This document shows, piece after piece, positions 35,237 through 43,612 of a DNA stretch of 64,000 nucleotides (within the stretch, counting starts at the first letter, position 1; the number at the start of each line of letters is the position of its first letter). Below the pieces are notes generated by a model. It did no database searches and was not told the DNA's origin. It saw only the letters and a program-made list of their open reading frames with translations. The position numbers and the translations under genes were made by a program. The DNA lies in contig JABJKS010000089.1 of the NCBI GenBank assembly GCA_018660265.1, positions 186,001 to 250,000 on the forward strand, read 5' to 3'. The stretch is from Rhodospirillaceae bacterium (GTDB lineage: Bacteria > Pseudomonadota > Alphaproteobacteria > GCA-2731375).

Positions 35237-36454
35237 ATGCCGCAAAACAGTGTCTTGTTCTCGCTCGGCTTCCGCCCCTTCTTTCTGTTGGCCGGGGCTT
35301 ACAGCGCATTGGCGGTGGGTGCCTGGGCTGGTTGGCTGGGTGATTTATGGGGCCTGCCTGAGGTTTATCCGTCAGGGGCCCTGCATGCCCACGAGATGAT
35401 GTTCGGCTTTGCCCTGGCCGCCATTGCAGGCTTTCTGCTCACCTCCGTGCCGCAATGGACCGGGGCCAAGCCGTTGCGGGGCTGGGGCCTGATGGCGCTG
35501 GCGGCATCCTGGCTGTTGGGACGTGTCGGGGTGCTGGCTGCGGGCGCAGTTGGGCCCTTGGCCGCCATGCTGATGGATATGATTTATCCCATCGCCCTGT
35601 GCGCGGTGATTGGTGCCATGTTGATCGGGGCCCGGAACCGGCGCAATTACGGCTTCATCGGGCTGTTGGCCGGCGCCGTGCTGGCGAATTTTTGCTGGCA
35701 TCTGGAGATGTCGGGCCTGGCAGATACGATCGAAGGTGCCTATGCCGACGAATTGGCGGGTACCGGGTTGAAAATGATGCTGAACCTGTTGTTGATATTC
35801 GTGGCGATCATGGGCGGTCGGGTGATCCCCATGTTCTCCGCCAACTGGATGCGCCGTCAGGGCCAGGACCTGGCCCCCCGCCATCCGGAATGGCTGAAAC
35901 GTTTGTGCATTTACGGCCTGATCCTGGTGCTGGTGGCGGAATTTCTATCGCCCGTGCTGGATGACCGTATCATCGGCGTTCTGGCCGTTGTGGTGGGTCT
36001 GGCCTATCTCTATCGCCTGTGGGGTTGGAACGGCTACAAGACCTATGGCCACTCGTTAGTGTGGATATTGCACTTGGCCTATTTCTGGCTGGGCCTGGCC
36101 CTGTTGTTGAAAGGTGGGCATTATCTCGGGCCAGAGATCCCCATTGCGATCCCTGATAGTGCGGCCCGCCACGCGGCAGCCGTTGGTGCCGTCGGCACCA
36201 TGATCATGGCCCTGATGCCCCGGGTCAGCCTGGGCCACACAGGCCGCGATTTGATCCTGCCCCGCCCCATGCTGCTGGCCTACGCGCTGATTTTGACCGC
36301 GCCGTTCCTCAGGGTCGCCAGTCCGTTTTTGGAGGGCGAGATGTACGAGTTGACCCTGATGGCATCGGGCCTGGCCTGGATGGCGGCCTATGCCCTGTTC
36401 GTCTGGTGTTTCGCGCCCATGCTGCTGGCAGCACGGGTCGACATAGCAAAATAA
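35237..36454 (+). CDS. nnrS: NnrS family haem-copper membrane protein
   Basis: 405 residues, about 12 membrane helices. The N-terminus SLGFRPFFLLAGAYSALAVG and the histidine-rich GALHAHEMMFGFALAAIAGF are NnrS hallmarks; further conserved parts are GGRVIPMFSANWMRR and MPRVSLGHTGRDL. NnrS binds haem and copper and protects cells against nitric oxide stress in denitrifiers and pathogens. No NO reductase or nitrite reductase is seen here, so it may act as a general nitrosative-stress factor. Monocistronic. Confidence 0.92.
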   Translation: MPQNSVLFSLGFRPFFLLAGAYSALAVGAWAGWLGDLWGLPEVYPSGALHAHEMMFGFALAAIAGFLLTSVPQWTGAKPLRGWGLMALAASWLLGRVGVLAAGAVGPLAAMLMDMIYPIALCAVIGAMLIGARNRRNYGFIGLLAGAVLANFCWHLEMSGLADTIEGAYADELAGTGLKMMLNLLLIFVAIMGGRVIPMFSANWMRRQGQDLAPRHPEWLKRLCIYGLILVLVAEFLSPVLDDRIIGVLAVVVGLAYLYRLWGWNGYKTYGHSLVWILHLAYFWLGLALLLKGGHYLGPEIPIAIPDSAARHAAAVGAVGTMIMALMPRVSLGHTGRDLILPRPMLLAYALILTAPFLRVASPFLEGEMYELTLMASGLAWMAAYALFVWCFAPMLLAARVDIAK

Positions 36455-36528
36455 CGGTCGCGACGGCGGCCCGGCGCTTATACGCCGCCCCCGTGGAGCC
36501 GTGCGCATAAGCGCACTGCGTGAACGAC
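36454..36528. repeat. Convergent-gap double-hairpin repeat, family B, copy 2
   Basis: It matches 24793-24885: GGTCGCGACGGCGGCCCGGC, then GCTTATACGCCGCC, then GTGGAGC and a stem GTGCGC-ATAA-GCGCAC (36501-36516). The stem is identical to copy 1 but the loop differs (ATAA instead of TCTT). It again fills a gap between convergent genes (nnrS and pdxH). Confidence 0.8.
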
Positions 36529-36534
36529 AGATAG

Positions 36535-37119
36535 CTACGGGAACAGTTTCTCAGTCCGCCAGCTATCCCCATCGGGTAGGTAGACCTCCCGGTCGTGCAG
36601 GCGGAAAGGTTTGTCCTGCCAGAATTCGAACCGTTGCGGGATCAGGCGAAAGCCGGACCAATAGGCGGGCCGGGGCACGGTACTAAGGGCATATTTCGCA
36701 GCATAAACCGCAACCGCCTTTTCCAGGGCAAAACGATCCGGCAGGGGCCGGGATTGTTGTGAGGCCCAGGCCCCGATCTGGCTGTCTTTGGCGCGGGAGG
36801 CAAAATACTCATCCGCCTCCCCATCGTTGACGACCTCGATAGCGCCCTGAACCCGGACCTGTCGGCGCAGAGACTTCCAATGAAAACACAGCGCCGCCTT
36901 ACCCGCGCCCTGCAATTCGGTACCCTTGGCGCTTTCCAGATTGGTATAAAAAACAAAGCCCTGCGCATCCACGGCCTTCAACAACACCATGCGCACATTG
37001 GGCATACCATCGCCATCGACGGTGGCCAGCGACATGGCGGTCGCATCATTCGGCTCGCCCTTTTCAGCCTCGGCCAACCAGCCGTTAAAGCGCGCTATAA
37101 TCTCGTTGATTTCGGCCAT
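36535..37119 (-). CDS. pdxH: Pyridoxamine 5'-phosphate oxidase
   Basis: 194 residues, slightly shorter than E. coli PdxH (218) but complete. FMN-binding stretch [20 protein letters not shown], then [31 protein letters not shown], and the C-terminal signature [20 protein letters not shown] ending WRTEKLFP. It oxidises pyridoxamine or pyridoxine phosphate to pyridoxal phosphate with O2. It is monocistronic; the PLP-dependent aminotransferase at 38728 is a likely user of the cofactor but not linked in an operon. Confidence 0.95.
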   Translation of the reverse strand: MAEINEIIARFNGWLAEAEKGEPNDATAMSLATVDGDGMPNVRMVLLKAVDAQGFVFYTNLESAKGTELQGAGKAALCFHWKSLRRQVRVQGAIEVVNDGEADEYFASRAKDSQIGAWASQQSRPLPDRFALEKAVAVYAAKYALSTVPRPAYWSGFRLIPQRFEFWQDKPFRLHDREVYLPDGDSWRTEKLFP

Positions 37120-37325
37120 ACCTAATCATTCCAACTTAATACCAAGGTGCGGTAATAACACCGGCACCCGAAACGGACCAGCCTGCCCCCGCAATCTAAT
37201 CCCCCGCAATGGACCTGTCGAGCGGTGCCAAAACATCACGATTGCGCACGATCACAGCTTGACAGTTGGGGCGCTGAAACCCTATATCCCTCACTGCCCC
37301 GCGCGATTTTTATGCGGAGCCCATA

Positions 37326-37402
37326 GGCTCCTTAGCTCAGTTGGTTAGAGCACGGGAATCATAATCCCGGTGTCCCCAGTTCAAATCTGGGAGGAGCCAC
37401 CA
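37326..37402 (+). tRNA. tRNA with CAU anticodon, probably elongator tRNA-Met
   Basis: Complete 77-nt cloverleaf with encoded CCA: acceptor GGCTCCT/AGGAGCC, D-arm GCTC-AGTTGGTTA-GAGC, anticodon arm CGGGA-ATCATAA-TCCCG (anticodon CAT), variable GTGTC, T-arm CCCAG-TTCAAAT-CTGGG. All stems pair perfectly. The GGAATCATAATCC loop context suits elongator Met. The lysidine-modified tRNA-Ile(CAU) is the other possibility and depends on the tRNA identity elements. Not an initiator: the acceptor begins with a G-C pair and lacks three G-C pairs in the anticodon stem. Confidence 0.95.
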
Positions 37403-37411
37403 AAATACCAG

Positions 37412-37451
37412 ACCCCCAACGGTCCCCGACCGCTGGGGGTTTGTCGTTTTT
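37412..37451 (+). terminator. Terminator of the tRNA gene
   Basis: Stem ACCCCCA (37412-37418) / TGGGGGT (37434-37440), with partial inner pairing CGG/CCG, followed by TTGTCGTTTTT. It lies ten bases after the tRNA CCA end and fits a rho-independent terminator. Confidence 0.75.
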
Positions 37452-37560
37452 GGGAGTTTTTCTCAGCTTGACCCACGGCACACAATTGGAATTTGTTAAC
37501 ATTACATTTACCATATATGTGGTAAATCGCATTGTGAACGCAACTAAGTAGGTAACGGAT

Positions 37561-37758
37561 ATGAACAACAACACCGCCCTCATCCGCCCCGCACATGGCG
37601 CAAACTTTGCCTACCCTTTCCCTTGTGCGGCACCTTCTGAAACTGTCGCGGGCAGCAATGGACCTGCGATCTTTGAGCGGCCGCAGCCATCAGAGAAAAC
37701 AAGCGCAGAACCAAATGATTGGTCTACGTGGTGGACGTCTGTGTCCGCGCCTTCCTAG
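37561..37758 (+). CDS. Possible small protein of 65 residues
   Basis: An ATG at 37561 preceded by GGTAACGGAT opens a 65-codon frame rich in Asn, Ala, Pro and Ser, with no recognisable domain and no hydrophobic segment. The stop codon is at the edge of a family A repeat. It lies between the tRNA terminator and the repeat in a stretch with no other gene. It may be a real small protein or a chance frame; I lean to the latter. Confidence 0.25.
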   Translation: MNNNTALIRPAHGANFAYPFPCAAPSETVAGSNGPAIFERPQPSEKTSAEPNDWSTWWTSVSAPS

Positions 37759-37860
37759 AACATTTCCGACCAGGAAATGCTCAGACTCTTAGGAGTCGAG
37801 CAATTTTTCCAATCTCTTAGAATCGCCAATGCTTTGGGCGATGCTCTTTAGATTGGAATT
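37757..37860. repeat. Dispersed hairpin repeat, family A, copy 3 (diverged)
   Basis: The first hairpin GAACATTTCC-GACCA-GGAAATGCTC and the linker GACTCTTAGGAGTC match the copy at 5423. The second half differs: GAGCAATTTTTCCAATCT, then AATCGCC-AATGCTTT-GGGCGAT and GATTGGAATT. CCAATCT/AGATTGG pair over the whole second half, so the folding survives although the sequence has drifted. Confidence 0.7.
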
Positions 37861-37862
37861 AC

Positions 37863-37903
37863 CCAAAACGCAACAGGGCCCGAACCTTGCGGTCCGGACC
37901 CTG
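37863..37903 (-). terminator. Terminator after the urate-oxidase-type gene
   Basis: On the minus strand CAGGGTCCGGACC-GCAA-GGTTCGGGCCCTG forms a 13-base stem (two G-U pairs) capped by a GNRA-type GCAA tetraloop, followed by TTGCGTTTTGGG. It lies about 60 bases after the stop of the 37966 gene. Confidence 0.8.
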
Positions 37904-37965
37904 CTCCGTCGTGATGTAACTGTTGTATTCTTCTTAGTAGATGTCGTTCCTAATAAATGTCGGCC

Positions 37966-38571
37966 TTAGTAGATGTTTTGGGCCGAGACCATGGCATAGA
38001 GCATGGGGAACGACAGCAAGGTGTTGGTGCGGCTGAACAGCATCGCTGTCCGGGCCGAGGCTGCTTTCACATCAGGCTCCGCATCGACGATGCCAAGTGC
38101 CTTTTGCTGGGCCGGCCAGATGATGAACCAAACGTTGAACCACATGATGGTACCGAGCCACATGCCGATGCCGATGGCGGTGTGCTTGGGCACGCCGTCG
38201 GTCAGGCCAAGCGAAATGGCTTCAACGATGTAACCGTTCATGGCGGCAAGGATCAGACCGGTGACGATGGTGCCCATGGCACCCCAGCGGAACCACCACA
38301 AGGCGGCAGGTGCGATATGCTTGCCCACGGCTGGTTTCAGCTCATCCGGAATGGATGGCATGGTCGGGATCTGCACAAAGTTGAAGTACCACAGAATGCC
38401 GATCCACATCACGCCGCAGATCACGTGCAGCCAGCGCATGGCGAAGGTCGCCCACGCCATATCAAAGGCGATGGTATCCACATGCCATTGCATCAAAACA
38501 ATAACCATGATGACGGTCAGCACGATGCCCGCGATGACCGTGTTTCGTAGATTTGAAAGTATAGCTGCCAC
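37966..38571 (-). CDS. Urate oxidase N-terminal-type membrane protein (PuuD-like, cytochrome c domain absent)
   Basis: 201 residues, start GTG (AGGGGA about eight bases upstream). Four to five membrane helices; FAMRWLHVICGVMWIGILWYFNFVQ and the following WFRWGAMGTIVTGL match the membrane domain of urate hydroxylase PuuD. Full PuuD has a C-terminal cytochrome c of roughly 200 more residues; here the frame stops cleanly and a strong terminator follows, so this is a stand-alone membrane domain rather than a recent truncation. No other purine gene is nearby, so a role in urate oxidation is unproven. Histidines in RWLH may bind haem. Confidence 0.8.
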   Translation of the reverse strand: MAAILSNLRNTVIAGIVLTVIMVIVLMQWHVDTIAFDMAWATFAMRWLHVICGVMWIGILWYFNFVQIPTMPSIPDELKPAVGKHIAPAALWWFRWGAMGTIVTGLILAAMNGYIVEAISLGLTDGVPKHTAIGIGMWLGTIMWFNVWFIIWPAQQKALGIVDAEPDVKAASARTAMLFSRTNTLLSFPMLYAMVSAQNIY

Positions 38572-38727
38572 TGTATTATCCCCTACCCCTATTTAAAAAA
38601 ACCGAATTAGCGATTCATTTATCATAGAATACCACTAAAGTTACAAATTTCAAAAACCTCCCTGACATATTACCCCGCCATCGTGCTAGAAAGTGGCTCA
38701 AACACGCCTAGATGAAAGACCACAGAC

Positions 38728-39948
38728 ATGAGTTTTGATTTCACGCCGTTCCTTCGCGATGACCTTCCCCCGGCCGCAAAACCCTGGGGCGGCTTTGCCG
38801 AATTTAATTTTGTCGGCGGGCATGTAAACGCCGCCTCTGTCCCTGGCCCATCGTTGGTGGAGGCCCTGGCGAAGGTAATGCAACGGGATGGCGATAGGCT
38901 GGGCTATTACGGTCTGGGCCATGGTTCCCAGGGCTATTTGCCGTTGCGGGAATATATCGCGCAGATGCTGGCGGAGCGCACGGGCATGCCGACGGACCCC
39001 GGCGAGATCCTGATCACGACGGGATCATTGCAGGGCATGGATCTGGTCAACGATGCCCTGTTGCAACCCGGCGACACGGTGATTTTGGAGGCCGTCAATT
39101 ATGGCGGCCAGTTAAGCCGCCTGCGCAAACTGGGCGTCAACTATGTCGGCATTGAAGTGGACGAAGACGGCATGAAGATGGATGCCCTGGAAGACGTTCT
39201 GGCAGCCCAAAAGGCCGCCGGAGCGATGGCAAAATACATCTATACTATTCCGACCGTACAAAACCCCTCGGCCACGGTGATGAGCCTGCCCCGGCGGCAA
39301 AAGATGCTGGACTTGGCCCGTGAATACGGCATTCCGATATTTGAGGATGATTGCTATGCGGAGCTGTTGTGGGAGGGGGAGCGTCCCCAGACCATCCGCT
39401 CCCTGGACGACCAGGGACAGGTGATCTATTGCGGCACATTTTCGAAAACCATCGCGCCCAGCCTGCGCACGGGCTATCTGGTCGCCGACTGGTCGGTGCT
39501 AAGCCGCCTGATGCCCCTGAAGACCGACGGCGGCTGTGGTGCCCTGGAACAGATGGCCCTGGCGGAATATTGCCCGGATAATTATGCCAACCTTGTGGCT
39601 GGCATCCGTCAGATCCTGAAGGGTAAGTGTGAGGCCATGGCCGAAGCATTGGGCGAACAGTTCGGCGCGGCGGCGGAATTCAGCATGCCAAAGGGCGGCC
39701 TCTATATCTGGGTGACCCTGCCGGCAGAAGTGGACACGGACCGTTTGACCAAGATTGCCGGCGAACAAGGCGTTGCCATTAATCCGGGTTCCGAGTGGGC
39801 CGCGGATGCCGATTATGGCCGCCGCCGTTTGCGGGTTTGTTTCGGCCATCCCTCAAAACAGGAAATCCGTGACGGCATCGCCCGCCTGGCGGAGATTTGC
39901 CACGCCGAATTTGGCGTGCCCCTGCGCGGTGCCAATGTGGAACGCTGA
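38728..39948 (+). CDS. PLP-dependent aminotransferase, class I/II (2-aminoadipate/LysN-like)
   Basis: 406 residues. The PLP lysine is K240 in CGTFSKTIAPSLRTGYLV; upstream are the aspartate/tyrosine of PIFEDDCYAELLW, and TIPTVQNPSATVMSLPRRQK. The latter stretch is characteristic of the MocR/2-aminoadipate aminotransferase group, but there is no N-terminal GntR-type DNA-binding domain, so this is a free enzyme. Likely transaminates a branched, aromatic or 2-aminoadipate-type amino acid. Followed after 20 bases by a membrane hydrolase gene on the same strand. Confidence 0.92.
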   Translation: MSFDFTPFLRDDLPPAAKPWGGFAEFNFVGGHVNAASVPGPSLVEALAKVMQRDGDRLGYYGLGHGSQGYLPLREYIAQMLAERTGMPTDPGEILITTGSLQGMDLVNDALLQPGDTVILEAVNYGGQLSRLRKLGVNYVGIEVDEDGMKMDALEDVLAAQKAAGAMAKYIYTIPTVQNPSATVMSLPRRQKMLDLAREYGIPIFEDDCYAELLWEGERPQTIRSLDDQGQVIYCGTFSKTIAPSLRTGYLVADWSVLSRLMPLKTDGGCGALEQMALAEYCPDNYANLVAGIRQILKGKCEAMAEALGEQFGAAAEFSMPKGGLYIWVTLPAEVDTDRLTKIAGEQGVAINPGSEWAADADYGRRRLRVCFGHPSKQEIRDGIARLAEICHAEFGVPLRGANVER

Positions 39949-39968
39949 TGGCCGTATAACCATATAAT

Positions 39969-41069
39969 ATGGATTCCCTAAGCCAGATCGTCCTCGGTGC
40001 CGCCGTTGGGGTCGCCGTACTGGGCCGGCGTATGGGGCCGCGCCGGGCCGCCATCGCAGGCGGCATCCTGGGAACCTTGCCGGACCTGGACGTTCTGGTG
40101 CGCTATGACGACCCGGTAGACAGCTTTATCATGCACCGGGGGTGGAGCCATTCATTGCTCGTCCAGGCCGCCGTGACGCCCTTGTTCGGGGAGGCCATGC
40201 TAAGGCTCAGCAAGGCGCTGCGGGATCAGCGCATGCTGACCTACATCGCGGTTTATTTATGCCTGTCCACGCACGCGCTTCTCGATGCCATGACCATCTA
40301 TGGCACCAAGCTGTTATGGCCGCTTTCGGTGCAGCCGTTCGCGGTGGGATCGGTGTTCATCATCGATGCCCTGTATACCCTGCCCCTGTTGGTGGCCATG
40401 ATCTGGGCCCTGACGCAGAAAGACTGGACGCCGCGCATCGGTAAAGTGGTGGCTGCGGGTTTGATCCTGTCCAGCGCCTATCAGGCCTGGTGCTTCACGG
40501 CGCAACAGGTGGTGACTGCGCGGGCCCAGGCATTCCTGCAGCAACAGCATATTGCAGCCGATCGGTTGCTGGCGATCCCGACGCCGTTCAACAGCTACCT
40601 CTGGCGGGTGATCGCCCTACAGGATCGCGAAGACCGCTACCTTAACATTTATATGCCGGTATTCGGCGGCCCGGCCCAGACCACGGTTTATAGCCACCCA
40701 CGCGGTACGGCCCTGAAAACCTGCCTGGGCGAGAACGCGGCCCTGGAAAAACTGGCCTGGTTCAGCCGGGGTTATTACCGCCTGGACCGCCGACCCGGTC
40801 AGGGCGGTGACGAAGGTAATGATGGTGGCGATGTGGTGCTGTCCGACCTGCGCATGGGGCTGACCCCCAACTATGCCTTTCAATTCGCCATCAACGGTGA
40901 TGTGCCCAGACGTCTGGGCGGATCACGAGGGACCCAGGCAGATATTGATTGGCTGTTGGCAAATCTGTGGCATGATCCGGTAACCAGACGGGCCGAGGTT
41001 GCGGCCCGTTTAAATTTGCAAGAGCTTCATCGAACGGTGGCCGCGAACGCCGGCGACCGACGTTGTTAG
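39969..41069 (+). CDS. Metal-dependent membrane hydrolase (DUF457/YdjM-like)
   Basis: 366 residues. The N-terminal MDSLSQIVLGAAVGVAVLG, GTLPDLDVLVRYDDPVDS and MHRGWSHSLLVQA carry the conserved His and Asp residues of the LexA-regulated inner-membrane hydrolase family, with several membrane helices in the first 180 residues and a soluble C-terminal half. The biochemical role of this family is not settled. It follows the aminotransferase by 20 bases and precedes a GST gene by 43 bases. Confidence 0.85.
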   Translation: MDSLSQIVLGAAVGVAVLGRRMGPRRAAIAGGILGTLPDLDVLVRYDDPVDSFIMHRGWSHSLLVQAAVTPLFGEAMLRLSKALRDQRMLTYIAVYLCLSTHALLDAMTIYGTKLLWPLSVQPFAVGSVFIIDALYTLPLLVAMIWALTQKDWTPRIGKVVAAGLILSSAYQAWCFTAQQVVTARAQAFLQQQHIAADRLLAIPTPFNSYLWRVIALQDREDRYLNIYMPVFGGPAQTTVYSHPRGTALKTCLGENAALEKLAWFSRGYYRLDRRPGQGGDEGNDGGDVVLSDLRMGLTPNYAFQFAINGDVPRRLGGSRGTQADIDWLLANLWHDPVTRRAEVAARLNLQELHRTVAANAGDRRC

Positions 41070-41112
41070 CGCCCAGATCAGCCAGAGCAGCCAGAGCAGA
41101 AAGACCGGAACC

Positions 41113-41742
41113 ATGAAATTCTATGATTGCAGCACCGCCCCCTCGCCCCGCCGGGTTCGTATCTTCATCGCCGAAAAGGGCCTGGATATCGAAACCGTCA
41201 ATATCGACATGCGCAAGGGCGAACAGATGAGCGAAGAATTCCGTGCCATCAACCCGGGCTGCACCGTGCCCGCCCTGGTACTGGATGACGGCACCACGTT
41301 GGTGACGACGGCAGGCATTCGCAACTACCTCGAAGATCTGCACCCCACGCCGCCCCTGATGGGCGCTACGGCAAAGGAAAAGGGCCTGATCGCCGATGTG
41401 CAATGGAAGATCGAATTCAGCGGCTCCATGGCCATGGCCGAGGCCCTGCGCAACTCTGCTCCCCGCATGAAGGGTCGCGCTCTGCCAGGCCCCGATAATT
41501 TTGAACAGATCCCCGAACTGGCCGAACGGGGCAAGACGCGCGTACAGCTGTTTCTGGACCGTATGGATGCGATGATCGGCGATAAGCCTTTTGTGGCCGG
41601 TGACAATTATTCCGTTGCCGATATCGACCTGTTGATCCTGGTGGACTTCGCCGGCTGGCTGAAAATGAGCATTCCCGAAGATGCCGCAAATGCCCAGCGC
41701 TGGTATGAAAGTGTGTCATCCCGGCCCAGCGCGAAACTATAA
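41113..41742 (+). CDS. Glutathione S-transferase family protein
   Basis: 209 residues: thioredoxin-like N-terminal domain (MKFYDCSTAPSPRRVRIFIAEKG; GCTVPALVLDDG with the cis-proline) and an all-helical C-terminal domain (DNYSVADIDLLILVDFAGW). The catalytic residue of this class would be Ser or Cys in the CSTAPSPR turn. Conjugation target unknown. Last gene of the aminotransferase-DUF457-GST run; a strong hairpin follows. Confidence 0.9.
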   Translation: MKFYDCSTAPSPRRVRIFIAEKGLDIETVNIDMRKGEQMSEEFRAINPGCTVPALVLDDGTTLVTTAGIRNYLEDLHPTPPLMGATAKEKGLIADVQWKIEFSGSMAMAEALRNSAPRMKGRALPGPDNFEQIPELAERGKTRVQLFLDRMDAMIGDKPFVAGDNYSVADIDLLILVDFAGWLKMSIPEDAANAQRWYESVSSRPSAKL

Positions 41743-41750
41743 AGGCGCAG

Positions 41751-41783
41751 GCCGGCCACTCATACGACGACCCGGTGGCCGGC
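41751..41783 (+). terminator. GC-rich hairpin after the GST gene
   Basis: GCCGGCCAC / GTGGCCGGC, nine perfect base pairs around a 15-base loop, nine bases after the GST stop. No T-tract follows, so it may be a Rho-type or RNA-stability element. Confidence 0.5.
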
Positions 41784-41929
41784 GCTGGGGTTGATGCGTG
41801 GCGACGATAGGTTTTGCGTAAACTTTCACCGTAACCGTGCCTGGCGTGCTATATCCATAACCTGGAACGATTCTTATTATCATCTCTACTTCGAAACCCC
41901 GGAAACCCGGAAAACTTTGGATACGCCCG

Positions 41930-42718
41930 ATGCTTGCTGTGATCTCGCCCGCGAAAAAGCTGAATTTTGAGCAGACCCCTATTGCCCGTTACAGCCAGCC
42001 GGATTTCCTGGCCCAGGCGGGCAAACTGGCCAAGGCAGCCGGGCGGTTAAGCCGGCCAAAGCTGGCCGCGACCATGAAGTTGAGCGCACCTTTGGCGGAT
42101 CTGAATTACCTGCGCTTTCAGGCGTTTTCGGACAGCCCGCCCCGGGACCATACCAAGCAGGCGGCCCTGGCCTTTAACGGCGATACCTATGTCGGCCTGG
42201 ATGCGGCCTCGTGGGATGAGGCTGACCTGGATTATGCCCAGGATCATTTGCGCATATTATCGGGCCTGTATGGCTTGCTGCGCCCGCTGGATTTGATGCA
42301 GCCCTATCGCCTGGAAATGGGGGCGCGGTTTTCGCCGCCCCGGCGCAAGGATCTGTATGATTTCTGGGGTGACCAGATCACCGATGCGTTGAGCGATGTG
42401 TTAAGCGGCCATGACGAAAAAACCATCATCAACCTGGCCTCCAACGAATATTTCAAATCCGTGCGCCCGGCCAAACTAAAGGGCCGCATCATCACGCCCG
42501 CATTCAGGGAAGACCGCGATGGGGAAAGCCGCATCATCGGCTTTTTCGCCAAACAGGCGCGCGGCATGATGGCGCGGTACATTGTGCAAAACCGCATCAA
42601 GGACCCGGAAGATTTGAAAAACTTCGACCTGGGCGGCTATCAATATCGCGCGGCACTCTCGAATGGTGATGCCTGGGTCTTCACCCGGCCGCAACCAGCC
42701 GGCGTCGGTGTGAATTAG
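41930..42718 (+). CDS. yaaA: Peroxide stress protein YaaA
   Basis: 262 residues, full length. MLAVISPAKKLNFE at the start, RFQAFSDSPPRDHTKQAALAFNGDTYVGLDA, LRILSGLYGLLRPLDLMQPYRLEMG and INLASNEYFKSVRP are conserved YaaA signatures. In E. coli YaaA lowers free iron during hydrogen peroxide stress and binds DNA. The hydrolase gene follows after nine bases and is probably co-transcribed. Confidence 0.95.
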   Translation: MLAVISPAKKLNFEQTPIARYSQPDFLAQAGKLAKAAGRLSRPKLAATMKLSAPLADLNYLRFQAFSDSPPRDHTKQAALAFNGDTYVGLDAASWDEADLDYAQDHLRILSGLYGLLRPLDLMQPYRLEMGARFSPPRRKDLYDFWGDQITDALSDVLSGHDEKTIINLASNEYFKSVRPAKLKGRIITPAFREDRDGESRIIGFFAKQARGMMARYIVQNRIKDPEDLKNFDLGGYQYRAALSNGDAWVFTRPQPAGVGVN

Positions 42719-42727
42719 CAATCCCCA

Positions 42728-43435
42728 ATGGCCAACATTGTCCTGATACATGGTGCCTGGCATGGCGGTTGGTGCTGGCGTCTGGTGCGCCAAGACCTTG
42801 AAGCTCGCGGACATAAGGTCTTCACACCCAGCCTGACGGGCCTGGGGGATCGGGTACATCTGATGCACGTGGAGGTGGACCTGGAAACACATATCAACGA
42901 CGTGGTTGGCTTGATAGAAGCAGAGGAACTGGACGACGTGATCCTGTGCGGCCACAGCTATGGCGGCATGGTGATTACCGGTGTTGCAGACGCCGTTGGA
43001 GACAGGATCAAATCCCTGGTCTATCTGGATGCGTTGGTGCCGGAAAACGGCCAGTCCGCCCTGTCGCTTTTGTCCCCCGAAGGCGCGGAAAGTTTTCGCA
43101 AAAAAGCCGCAAGCACGGGCGACGGCTGGAAAATACCCCCTATACCTGCGGCGGCCTTCGGCGTCACGGACCCAGACCTTGCCGCCTGGATCGACCGCCG
43201 CTGCGTCCCCCACCCCCTGGCCAGTATGGAACAGCCGCTGGCGTTGACCCATCCGGCCCGGCGCGACATTCCCTGCACCTATATCCTGGCGGAGGACTTC
43301 CCGAACTTTAAACCCGTCCACGCCCGCCTGGCAGAGGACCCCGCCTGGACCTGCCACAGCCTGCCCTGCGGCCACGACGTCATGGCCATCATGCCAAAGG
43401 AACTCAGTGATATCCTGGACGGCCGGTCGATATAG
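42728..43435 (+). CDS. Alpha/beta hydrolase, esterase/hydroxynitrile-lyase-like
   Basis: 235 residues. Oxyanion region LIHGAWHGGWCWRLV, nucleophile S77 in LCGHSYGGMVITG, and the catalytic histidine in SLPCGHDVMAIMP; the acid is probably the aspartate of ILAEDFPNF. This matches the small alpha/beta hydrolases related to plant methylesterases and hydroxynitrile lyases, and to bacterial EstC. It starts nine bases after yaaA. Substrate unknown. Confidence 0.9.
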   Translation: MANIVLIHGAWHGGWCWRLVRQDLEARGHKVFTPSLTGLGDRVHLMHVEVDLETHINDVVGLIEAEELDDVILCGHSYGGMVITGVADAVGDRIKSLVYLDALVPENGQSALSLLSPEGAESFRKKAASTGDGWKIPPIPAAAFGVTDPDLAAWIDRRCVPHPLASMEQPLALTHPARRDIPCTYILAEDFPNFKPVHARLAEDPAWTCHSLPCGHDVMAIMPKELSDILDGRSI

Positions 43436-43455
43436 GCGGTGCGTGGACCCTCTGG

Positions 43456-43557
43456 ATTACCGGGTCGAAGCCCGGCAATGACGAAGATAGGGTAAAAATT
43501 GGCAGAAAACAGGCAAACCCATCATGCACTTGTCATTAACGGGCTTGACCCGTTAAT
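43456..43557. repeat. Paired hairpin repeat, family C, copy 2
   Basis: Two stems of the same family in opposite orientation: ATTACCGGG-TCGAAG-CCCGGCAAT (43456-43479, one mismatch) and ATTAACGGG-CTTGA-CCCGTTAAT (43535-43557, perfect). Compared with 12284-12306, the second stem has GC to AA on the left matched by GC to TT on the right, a paired change that keeps the helix. Confidence 0.8.
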
Positions 43558-43612
43558 CCAGGGCTACAAGGCGATGAGATGGCTCCTCTTTGGTGCCGCT
43601 CTATAATCCGCG

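Noticed and set aside
37326-37860. Possible integration site at the tRNA gene
   Set aside because: No integrase, no duplicated tRNA 3' end and no phage gene follow the tRNA; only a terminator, a doubtful small frame and a repeat.
42476-43375. 299-codon frame on the minus strand
   Set aside because: It lies wholly antisense to yaaA and the alpha/beta hydrolase, both well supported; its composition is a shadow of them.
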